This document shows positions 47,488 through 58,000 of a stretch of DNA of 60,000 nucleotides, piece by piece. Source of the stretch: Membranipora membranacea (lineage: Eukaryota; Bryozoa; Gymnolaemata; Cheilostomatida; Membraniporidae); contig OU612069.1 in assembly GCA_914767715.1 (NCBI GenBank), forward strand, positions 18,413,387 to 18,473,386. The letters are read 5' to 3'. The notes beneath the pieces were generated by a model. It saw only the letters and a program-made list of their open reading frames with translations, did no database searches and was not told where the DNA came from. A program made the position numbers and the translations under genes. The stretch's first letter is position 1, and each line of letters opens with the position of its first letter.

Positions 47488-50400
47488 ATTTTCAGTCTTT
47501 TTCATATGAACCAAACTGCTTGTTTTGGCTTAATGTAATCCTCATAGATAACCTCCAAAACAGTGAACACAACATTAATGTCGGACCGGTCACTTGTTCC
47601 AAGCACTCCATAGCCCTTTTCTGCTGATGAGAACCCTAAACCCTGTTACCCTCAGAAAACCCTACCAAACTCGGCTTCCCGGGTATTACCACTGGCCATG
47701 CGAGAGAATCGAAGCCCTGTCTTAGCACATTGTTTTAATACTTAAAAATGTCCCAATGATGCTATTCGTTCAATAGGTGGTTATTAAATATTGCTGGATT
47801 TTTTGTTTGAAAGAGGCATAGTATGCAATGTTTATACACATTCAACTCGTCTAGGTGCATGGTTTACATCACTGAGCAATATTTAGAGTGTTGCAATAAT
47901 GCTGTAAAAATGAGTACCTCATCTTAGAAAGTATTGGTTTGTCAGCTTTTTTTGACCTCACAGAATCTGTATCAGTATCGGTACAGCTTCATTATATTTA
48001 CAGTCACAGGCTGTGTTTCCACGGTTTGTTACGGTTGCAACTTCTACCAACATTTAGGCTCAAAGTGTAGTACTCAACAGAGGTATGTGTTGCTTAGCAG
48101 GATTTCTTTCTGTCAGGATCCTTCTCAGCCAAATTTTGGATAAGTGTACGCCCTTTTCCTGAGACTCTCTTGAAAGCCTAATCAGATACCTTGGTTGAAA
48201 AGGAAATGTAAGTATAATTTGTTCAAGGGCACAATTACTCATTCCATAGTTTGTATGCTTTTGCAAAACCTTTAAGAAACATATTCATTTACTGGTGATC
48301 TTTTTTACATATTCCTTCATTCCTTCCATGTTTTGTTCTTTTGCGTCACTGTATGCTAAATTTGTGGAAAAATGTGGAAAGCGTTTAGAATATAATTTAT
48401 TTGGTGTCTTATAAGTATTCCTCACAACAATCAAATTCAGCTAAATTGTAGCTGATAATAACAAGGAGCAAAATAACCAGGTGTTCCACAAGTGTATTCC
48501 ACACAGATTAATTTTTTTTAAAATTCTTCTGGCAAGTCAAATTGGCTCGATTTCAAGCAGTCTGAGTGACTTGTTCATATTGATGTATTGAAATTGGCAG
48601 TGTTGCCAATAGATATTTGTTTTTATGCAATCAAAAGCAATGACATAATCTTGTTAAATTAATTTAGTCTGGATTTCAAGATGCTTCTTCTTTATAAAGA
48701 ATTAAGGAGAATAATAATTTTGACGAAAATCGAATGGTATTTGGTGATCAAACCGGATTTGGTGGAACTACATAGCCTAAATAATTTTGTCTCCGCCAAA
48801 AAACACAATCCATACTGGTTTAAGCTAGACTTGGACGCTCACAATCAAAGCTTCATTCCTAATCAGACTCTTTCAGTACAATAGAAATGTGAATGAGAAA
48901 TTTTAATCGTAGGCACAGGTTCCAGGGCAAATTTTGTTGACTGTGAGCAAAGACTGCCAAGAAAGTAACAACTAACACCAAAACATGAGTTATCAAAAAT
49001 AATTATGACATCTCATGTCATGGCATCTGGTAAATGGTGTCTTCTGTTTAGATAATAAGGTAAGAATTCGGTCAAAGATCAGCTATATTGATATCATGCA
49101 TAACAAATAGTACATTTTGCTAGAACCATTACAAGGCTGATAGCCTATGTTATACATTTTATATATATAGATATAATCTCGCAAAAGAACTCTGCTTGTG
49201 CGGGATAGAAGGATGATCTCATGACTACTTGTCTAACAACTTTGAGCAAGGTCTAATGTCTTTTGAGGAATAATTGAGGCCGGAGATAATTGGAAGTGTT
49301 TTGATATTGCCTTCACCATGATAACAGCGCTGGCAATTAACAAACCCCAATCTTTGAAAGGGCAAATAAGATCGCTTGTTCTCTGTGGAACCTCTGATCA
49401 CGTTACAAAATATTTTTGGGATACTGAATTTGCATGATAACTATTTCAAGAGTTTCAGATTTTGGATTTTAGAAGCTAGGTGACTGTGTCCCTAAACCTC
49501 AATTTCAAACAAATTCCTAACACACTGATTTATTGCCCAAATATTATGCCAAGTATGAATTATGTATAAAAATCCAGCTGGTTGGACGAAATGTTTTTAG
49601 ATTGACAGTGTGGAAAAAAAGCCAAGTTTTTGGTATGCATTCATGCATAATCAGGTGATCTCATCTTGCAAGCGAAATTGAATGAATATCTATCCATTCT
49701 ATCATAGTCTCCATGGTCACAGGTTTACGTCACTGCCATTAATCCTGTAAGATTTATGATGACATTACACAAAGCGTTGATTGGACGGCTATATTTAACC
49801 TCACAGAATTATTATACATTCACATGCTGTGTTTTTGTGATCTGTTATGGGTGGAATCTCCGTAAACTTCCCAGGTGCAAGTGTAATACTCATTAGAGGT
49901 ATGTTTTACGAAGCAGTGTTGCTATCTGTCAGTCCTTTGTGTGTTAAATTTTGATTATTGTACTCCCATTTTCCATGTACAGTGTTATACATGGTTATAT
50001 ATGTAGTGTTACGAAGTAACATAGTGCCCAATTTTTTACAGCAATAAGTAATTTGCAATAACCCCCAATATGGCATGTTCGGTCCCCTTACCACGTTTAT
50101 TTTGTTCACGTAGCAAACCCGTTTTAATTTTTGTTAATCAGCTAAAATGAAAATAATCCTACCGCTATTATAGTGATTTTGAAATTTCTAAAAACCGGGG
50201 TGTTGAGGAGCATGTGCATACAATGACTGTTTAGCCCGCATTTCATCTTTGCAGACTCACGTCCATTTGAAAAAAAAGATAGACCAGCAGATAAAACCAG
50301 ATTCATATTATTAAATAATAAAACATTCATTTGTTTTCAAGCTTTACATCTCCAACGTCTTTTTGTAGATAGAGTCTGATGTTCATGTTCCCAGCTGTTT

Positions 50401-50879
50401 GTGTGATTTTCTCCTTGGCTACCTAATCCGATGCTGTTGATATGAAGAACTAGTGAGTATACTTAGCCCAGAATCTATTGACGTTGCTCTTGACCAAATG
50501 GTAGCGAAAAAAGTGGAATTTATAAACTAACCTGGTAGTCATACTTTCCTGTCTTAGGAATTTGAAATATCCAAAAAATTGCCACATCTGTGACATTTTT
50601 GTGATTAGCTCAATAGATGGTTATTCAACACTCCCTTTTATTTGTGTAAACTATGCACAGGACAGACGTGCGAGAAGGGATTGTATCCCGGCCATATAGA
50701 ACATTGCGATCGCAGTGCTATCAAAACCTGATCTTTGGATCATAGGTATAGGGCATAGGTTGATGACTGTGTATGTTCACGTACACTCAATTGGAATATA
50801 TGATCTGAGAAACTTAAATGCTTATCAAATTGATCACCCAGAAGCCACCAGAAGGGATATTCTCTAACTTCAGAAGTTT
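47488..50879. other. AT-rich interval with a diverged internal repeat
   Basis: Apart from the candidate exon at 48004-48082, no gene is seen. About 47950-48175 and 49790-49990 are diverged copies of each other: both have ACCTCACAGAAT, then CA(G)GCTGTGTTT, GTTA(C/T)G, and end TACTC...AGAGGTATGT. The second copy of the candidate exon carries a stop. The ends near 47765 and 50610 also share CAATAG(A/G)TGGTTATT. Confidence 0.45.
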
Positions 50880-51491
50880 TAATCATGATCATACGTTCTG
50901 AAAGTTCTTTGTTTATAGACATAAATGTAGATAAATAACTCATCTGCATATTGGAAATGTTTGCATGGTAGGTCTAGGTGATTTATAAAAGCATGCCGCA
51001 ATAAAAGTCCGAAAACTGTCCATTGGTTAGCACCTGTGGTGGTAGGAGAATAGGACGACATTGAGTCTCCAAATTTCACACAATTGTTAACCTCCAGTTA
51101 AAAATGACTTGATAGGTCGGTTACGGTGTTTGTTGGCCCCTAACTGCGAAAGGCTTTCTACTGCAACATCTGGAGGTATTCTGTCAAATGCCTTAGTGGA
51201 ATCTAGCAGTAAAGCTTTCACAGATGTGTTTTCATATTTATATTTCAATAGAGGCATTTCTCTCTTTATTGGGTGAAATTCCACCTTTTCAGTTATTTTG
51301 CTCAGATGGAAGAGGAATCTTATGGGTCTGACTAGCTCGCTTAACATAAGTAGAAATTTATTAATTTCCTCAGTAAATTCAGCACACGATTTCAATCGGT
51401 CATCAATAAAAGTCAGTCGTTTGGTGTTTGGAGATATTCTATCCGAACAAAGATTTGACATTGTTCCAAGTTTTAGATCCCTTGATAGCAC
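50880..51491 (-). mobile_element. LINE reverse-transcriptase fragment, internally deleted
   Basis: Minus-strand frames carry RT motifs in order: a RPI..LFHLSKITEKV-like block, then directly SVKALLLDSTKAFDRIPPDV (the LDxxKAFD motif), IKSFLTGG, and in another frame QWTVFGLLL, HLDLPCKHFQYADELFIY (a decayed YADD active site). The sequence between the first and second block is shorter than normal, so part of the fingers region is deleted. Frame breaks and the altered YADE show it is dead. Confidence 0.75.
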
Positions 51492-51580
51492 AATTCCCTT
51501 GTTGCAGTTTTAGTTTCATATGAAAAAAATGTGTATCATGGTGGTTTTTACGTGGCTCAAAAAATCCAAGCAGTGTAAAA

Positions 51581-51644
51581 GACACTTTGCACTTTGACAC
51601 TTTGACACTTTGACACTTTGACACTTTGACACTTTGACACTTTG
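51581..51644. repeat. (ACACTTTG)n 8-bp tandem repeat
   Basis: About eight units of an 8-bp motif, CACTTTGA, nearly perfect, with GCAC/GCAG variants at the ends. It lies just upstream (5' side) of the minus-strand LINE fragment. Confidence 0.85.
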
Positions 51645-53129
51645 CAGTGTTGCCAATAAATAATCTACAAGGTATGTGATGGTATAAATATTTATAAGAT
51701 GTGTCATGTCTTAGCTGTGTGCATAATTTATACCATACTTTGGTGTTGTTAGTAACAATAGGCACTATAGATGCTTGCTTTGAGCAATACATAATACATA
51801 CTAATTTTACTATTATCCCTTTACACAGCATATTATTGGCAGTAAACAGACTCAGAAAATGGGCATATGGCTCTACACCTTTCAGCCACACCGGTAGTTT
51901 AAGAACATCATCTAAGCGGGGCAGAAAGAACCGAGTTGTACAACCAACAGCTTTGGCAGTAAGTATGATAAGTGCTATATTATACTGGTAATATTATTTT
52001 AGTCTCATCTTCGGAATTCATTATGCATGATCTGTGTATGAAATTGAAACTCGTCTTGAAAGTAGTAGTAGTAGGCAGCAACTGCGTGTATATACTGCCT
52101 TTGGAAATAGGATCTATAAAATTGCGCTGTTATATTGTAAGTTTGGTTATCTGTATTAATAGTTAGTAGTGATGTCCTATGCGATTGTAAATAATCTCAG
52201 TGACTACTTGGAAGGTCATGGTTTGCGGTCAAAAAGAAACTATCAAGGTAACAACTACTGGCACCCTAACTGAGTCTGCACCTTACCAAAACTACAAACC
52301 CCATATCCCAAAAGCGGGTAACATATAAAAATTCAACATTATGGTGCTTGGATTTGTTGCTTTTTGAGGGGGCAGAAGGGGGGGGGGGGGTACTGCACTC
52401 CTCTACCACTATGTCCATCAAGGCTTGCACCACAAGATTAATACTAGAGTTTGTGTAGAAAGCAAAGAGGTAGGCATGTTTGCAACCGTTGTGGCAGAAT
52501 TTCTAATTTGAACTCATCAATTATTGGAATGATGAATGTCGTTGTAAAATTGATTGACATTGTTAAATAGTCAGATTTGAGATGTACCAGTATTTGATCG
52601 AAAGTATAACTTAATAACAATGTACTGATGATGGAATCTTTTATTGCGAAAATAAAGTGAAAGAAAGTTTAATAATTCAGACCATTAGTGTGTTAAATTG
52701 TCTCAGCTGTACTCAGGGTCATTTTTGTTGTCGTAGGTTTTCTGACTGCAACACTTCTCAGCAGGCATCAGTTTTGTCAGATATGATTCAGTACTTTGAT
52801 TATCATCGACAGTTCCTTGATTCAGGCCCTGTATTTACAAAGTGCACACTAACAGGGAGTCTGATACCATTTAAACTGCAGATAGTATGGACAGGTTCTC
52901 ACGTTGAAAAGATTTAGCTTCAATATAACCTATCTATAGTCAACATTTTGTAACATCGCCACAAAATTCAGATTTCAGTTGCTCTCAAAGATAGCTTTCT
53001 ATTCTGACCAAGTCATCTGACGAAAAGCTCCGACAAAAGAATGTGCATTGTGAATTCAGCTTTGAACTAACTCTGAAATTAATTTTATGTCAATATTAAT
53101 TAATTTTTAGTCATGGTTTGTTTTTACAG

Positions 53130-53275
53130 AAAAAGATATATTCCTACATGTGGCTGAGATGATACCGAAACTGAAATCTCGCATACAGAAACAGAATCAG
53201 CAGCAACAGCAGGCAGCACAACAAGCCAAACAATCATCTAGTAATAAGGGTAAAGGAAAGGGCAAGAAACGCTAA
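53130..53275 (+). CDS. Duplicate SRP19 terminal exon
   Basis: Repeats exon 45026-45171 with the acceptor (TTTTTACAG), the frame and the stop all intact. In the coding part the only difference I see is one synonymous CAA/CAG change. The upstream SRP19 exons are not duplicated, so alone it makes no protein. Spliced from exon 43081-43192 over a 9.9-kb intron it would give the same protein with a different 3' UTR. A passive copy is equally possible; intactness may only reflect recency. Confidence 0.8.
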
Positions 53276-53407
53276 GTAGATTCTGAGTTAATCTCTACAA
53301 ATATGATTTTTAAAGCGTAAGACTGTCTGAATCTTCACGGAATATAAGTAGCATATTATTTGATGTATATTACTCACTAAGATATTGTATAGATAAATTT
53401 ATCAGTC

Positions 53408-53413
53408 AATAAA
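53408..53413 (+). terminator. Polyadenylation signal in the duplicate
   Basis: AATAAA in the same context as at 45304-45309, after the duplicated SRP19 terminal exon. Confidence 0.5.
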
Positions 53414-55009
53414 ATTAAAAAGGTATGGTGCCAAAGTGATTCTATTTTATAGCAAGTTTGAGCTGATTTAGTTTGGTTTTCTAGTCACCGTGTCTTACTG
53501 GTAAGCTGCTCGAGGGGGTAAATCCAAGTACAGCCCAACCCAGCTCAACCTTTGGTATTTCTGGATAATGGCCGATCTTTTAATTTAGTCCACATATGCT
53601 CCCCCCAATGATGTTTCTAACGATGAATCCTAATACATACTGCATGGAGTCAAGGTTTGATGTGCAGAATAATATGCTGAGATATAGTTCGAAAAATATA
53701 TTCACCCAGCTATTTCTTTTTTTGCTGCTTTCCGGCTGGTCACATGACATATTATATAACATCATTTGAACCATTCCAAATTTTTGATGAATTCCCATGG
53801 GTAGCACTCATGTGACGCTTGCTTCCACAAGTGTTTAATGCTTTAAATCTTTCTGGAGACACGATAGTAGCACACTTTCTCCTACCTTCATGATACCTAC
53901 CTACTACCTGCAAATATTAACTGGTAAGCATATCAATTTCGACCTGCATCAACCCAGGAGTAAAGGAAATCTAACTCCTTGCACCAGCCACCGAGACTGA
54001 TTGCTCAGTTTAATTGCACTAAACTTAATTTTTAGTCGGAGTTAGGTCGTTTTGATTGTCAAAACTGTACTGACTATTGAATATGGTGGCCGTGCCCTTA
54101 AGGCGCCTGTATTTCTCAGTCTTCGGACAGAGACAAATCTTCCGAACTTAACCCACTTTTTTTTTAAATTCTTAACATAGTATATTTGACTGTAGTTGAG
54201 ATAGCTCAGAATTACATTGATGACTCTTTTTGTAAATATGGTGCTTAAAAATTTGTATGATGAGGTGATGCTGATTTCTTCATGGTAGAACATAGAACAA
54301 TTTGAATATGATCTTTGAAGTATTTCTTAGCAACGATAACGTCTAAATCTTTTGGGCTCAGCTTTCTTAACAATCCGCATAATCATCATATCAGATTTAA
54401 TTTAGAGCTGGCAACAAAAGAACCAAGACCTAGTTTGCCACCCTTGTATTCCGAAATATGTCACAATCTGGTTTTAGTGCTCAGTTGTTGTCACAAAACA
54501 TGACCTTGACATGCTAGGTAGTCAGTTTTACAGATTCATTAATATTTAATTTGAGTTGTGTTGCATCACTGAATCTGTTGTCATCATATCAATTTACTGC
54601 ATTTAATCAAAATCATAAACAGCATTTCTGATTTCCCTGCGTTTTGAGTTGCTGCCCTTTGAGCTGCCAGCAAAAGTTTGTTGGCTCAACAGCGGCTGTG
54701 AGCATGCTAGAAGACAGTTTAATTAGATCAATATTGTTCTTTAACCATATGTGTATTCTTTCTTAAATTGTTGTTGAAAGAGAGAACAGAATATCCAGCT
54801 TTTGTGATTGCAAACCTAGCTCATGTAATCATATTTTAAACCCCAAAAGCGGTATTGTACTTCAAAATTTTCTCTCAAGGATTACTTTGATGTACTATTT
54901 AGATTGTGAAAACTGCAAGTAGCCTCATCCCAGTTTGACTGTGTGCTGTTATAGTGCTTAGACATCCCACAACAAAATAAGGCGTAGCTGATTAATTTAG
55001 GAAAATTCT

Positions 55010-58000
55010 ATGGAAAAGCATGATGCGGCGGCTAAAGTTCTTGCAATAGCTGCCTACGTCAATCCAGGTATACAATGTTTCAATGAATCATTTTCAAATC
55101 AATAGAAAGAATTTTTTAGAATATTTTTAAATGAGTAAATTGAGCACATACGAGAGTTTTTATTCAGGTCAGTTTCCATGACTCCGTTTTCCACGCCTGA
55201 TAAAAGCACATTCCACTAGGTCTTGGTTGCCAACAAATATTCTGGCGTGTACAATGTTTATGAATTAATCTTTTATGATGAACGTCTATTACCCTGTCAT
55301 TGCCTATGGTATCAGGTATTGGTGAAACTCGATAGAGAAGAAGTTAGAATTGTGCACCTAAAATTTACAGTACAGAAATAATTTTTAGATAGGTTAGAGG
55401 CAGTGAGAATTTGCCGCTCTAACAAATGCATCAGATATGTTGTAGCACAGACCCATTAAATCATGAACCAAAATGCAAAAAGGGGACAAGACTGAGGAGA
55501 ATCAAATGATCCATGAGGATAACACCTCTGATGTATCCACTTCTATATCTTGCAGGGTGACCTTTGTTTTAACAGGTTTCATGGCTGCAGCCTTTATTTG
55601 AGTGTAATTTAATTCATTGGCTGTCCCTCGGCGAAACACTCTAATCCTGCAGTGGAATTGGTCGCAGTATTATAGTCTGATTATTGCTCTCCTCAAGCAT
55701 ATCAAAGACCATTTGTCTTCCCTGGTTAAAACATTCCTATTATAATCTTGCATGAGATTTGGCTAAACAACAGCCACATATCAGTATTCGTTGTTTTTGG
55801 GTACTCCCAAGTGTAATGTAGCCTGATGTGAACAGGGAAGTGCATGATGGGTGATGGTCATTCAATTAGATCTACTCTGGAAAGTTTTTTTGCAAGCTAA
55901 CCTTGCTAATAATGTCAATTACCTTTTTATTGAGCCCTGCACACATGATTTACACATTAATTCCCTTATATTTGAAATTATACCTGTTTCGGTCGATTGC
56001 TTGCCCTAATGAATATATATATAAGGTTCATTTTTTGCATGAACTCACACAGTAGGCGTGTTCTCAAAGCAATTTAATTGGTTGAATATTTCTCATCCAT
56101 CAAACTTCAGAGATAATGTTGATATAAAGTGCAGGAGCTCATTATTGCAAAAACATCAGTGCCAGCTTTCGTACTCTGCAGAGGTTTACCATGTGCTTCA
56201 AATCTGTTATCTGCAAATCTCTCTCAGGTATATCGGAATATTTCTAATCCATTTGTGATACAAATTTAACAGCTTCATCAAGCTTTAGTGTTGGACTTCT
56301 GGAAAAATCTGTAGGTGTAATTTTCAATACTATCTAATTTTCGTAAATTTAGGAAATTATGTGAGGTAACAGCAAGCAGAATACTTAGTTGCCTATACTT
56401 GGGGCATCTTAGTTTGGTTTTTCTTTCAGTTATGCATTTAGGCCTACCTTGCAGTAGACCTTTGTGTTTGTGAGCTAGCTGCTTTTCCGCGATCTATTTT
56501 TGAATACCTCAATAATCTTAGATTAAGATTATAATACTACACATTTCTCTCTCGTTATTGTAGATACAATCGAAACAGACTTTATGACTGCAGTATTTCT
56601 AAGACACTCTTAAGCTCATCAACCAAATTGAACCAATAGGATAAAATGTGAGTATGGATGAAAAACTTGTTGTAATTTCAATAATGTTCGAAATCTCAGA
56701 ATTTGGTTCTTCTGCTGGAGCCAGCAATCCAAAATGCTTTTCCAAATCCAAAATTCTGCAGCCATAATTTTATGGCAGCGCACCAGTTGGGGTTAACAGT
56801 TCATTTGACAAGTTACTTCGGCTACTAGCAGTGTTTAGCCCTTTTTTCATACATTTACAGAACTCTGGTTGAGGTTACAACACTTACAAACATACTATAC
56901 ACAACTGTTTACCATCGAGTAAAGGCATTAGGTGTCAAGTTCAGAAACACAACTGCACTTCCAGAATATGTGAGCGGAATTAACTTCCTATCATTCAATC
57001 AATCAATCAACTGGTTTCTGCTATCACAAATTTAAAAATAATGGATTTATGATGGAATTAGATGGTTTTACTTCTGTCACCGTTGTTTTTGGCTAATCAA
57101 GAATGTGTGAAGTGCTGCTTCAACACAGCAAGGTTACTGCTTCAGTGACATTTTACATAACAATGATAACATGGCTATAATAATGATAAGTCAGCTTTCA
57201 GTTCACATTGCCAAACTCAAGTATCTTAAAATGAACAGTAGCATCACTACTAAAGACCAGGGCTATAGACCACTATGATTGATTGATTGGTAGCCATTAC
57301 ATAAATTTAACGGGTGGTTAGGAATTTATTAAGATCTTTTGTGATATTATTTAACACTTAAGCATTGATTAGTTATCCCAGATGATTTATAAATCAATAT
57401 ATTACTTACATAGTGATATGCTGAGTATGTTTACTTGTCACTAGCAGGTGATGGTATGGTAAAATTTATAATCAAGTACAGTGATTTGCAATGAAAACAT
57501 CTTAACTTTCCTCACAGAAAAATAATTCAGGATTGCTGAAAGCTGCGCACTGAGTAAAAATTGTTATGTCAGGTGGGGCAACTCACATAAGGCTTATAAA
57601 CATCAATAAAGTGTAAGGAACATCCATGGGTTTCTGCTTTTAAATCAAAATCATAGCTCTATATAATGCTGTTGAAAGCTGGTGCTATATAAATGAAAAA
57701 ATGTCTAGCGGTATTTTACGGTTGTTAAAGATGTCAGAGGCGCAAGCTATACTAGGTCCCTAGCAGTTGTTGCCTGATGGTTTCTTAGATATTGGTTTAA
57801 TCAAAGGTAGTTTCAACAAATTTTAGGTAACTCTAATTTACTGTTTGTGCTGTTGTCTGGGCCCGCTTCATTGAACAGGTCAGGTTGCACTGCCTAATCA
57901 GCTTTTACTTCTTCTATACTGATCATTTTTCGGGGTTCAGTGGATCACCTGTACCTAAGAGAGAATAGCTCTGACCGCTTCACAGATCATGATGAACATT

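Larger units (their letters stand above)
46730..51958 (+). pseudogene. Candidate 5' exons of a truncated gene copy, function unknown
   Basis: Three pieces join in perfect phase. 46730-46787 starts at ATG and reads MEKHDAVAKVLAIAAYVNP (ends phase 1). 48004-48082 has a good acceptor (TATTTACAG) and donor (AG/GTATGT), phase 1 to 2, reading TGCVSTVCYGCNFYQHLGSK. 51829-51958 (acceptor CCCTTTACACAG, donor GTAAGT, phase 2 to 0) reads NRLRKWAYGSTPF to KRGRKNRVVQPTALA. The first piece has a near-identical copy at 55010-55067. The third parallels the exon at 58085-58193 in phase, splice ends and a KWxxG motif at the same residue. No later exons were found before the second unit starts at 52358, so this copy looks cut off. 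Product unrecognised. Confidence 0.35.
52358..55876 (+). repeat. Segmental duplication, copy 2 (well-conserved part)
   Basis: Direct repeat of 44307-47487, starting at the same TGCTTTTTGAGGGGGC and ending near CAATTAGATCTAC. Differences include an extra block of about 100 bp just before the duplicated SRP19 exon (52980-53110), an insertion near 55085-55175, and a different 54330-54600. Start-to-start distance is 8.05 kb, so the two units abut head to tail. Confidence 0.9.

Noticed and set aside
51581-51644. The (ACACTTTG)n tract as the 3' tail of a CR1-like LINE
   Set aside because: It lies on the 5' side of the minus-strand reverse-transcriptase fragment, so it cannot be that copy's tail.
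32690-52392. Poly-G/poly-C tracts (about 32683, 34242, 37358, 44330, 52380)
   Set aside because: Simple mononucleotide runs of 10-14 bases; no pattern beyond low complexity, and two of them are simply the same tract in the duplication.
44730-52917. The paired open frames at 44730-44939 and 52657-52917 as a conserved gene
   Set aside because: They lie inside the segmental duplication, and several of the differences change amino acids, so similarity reflects the duplication and not selection on protein.
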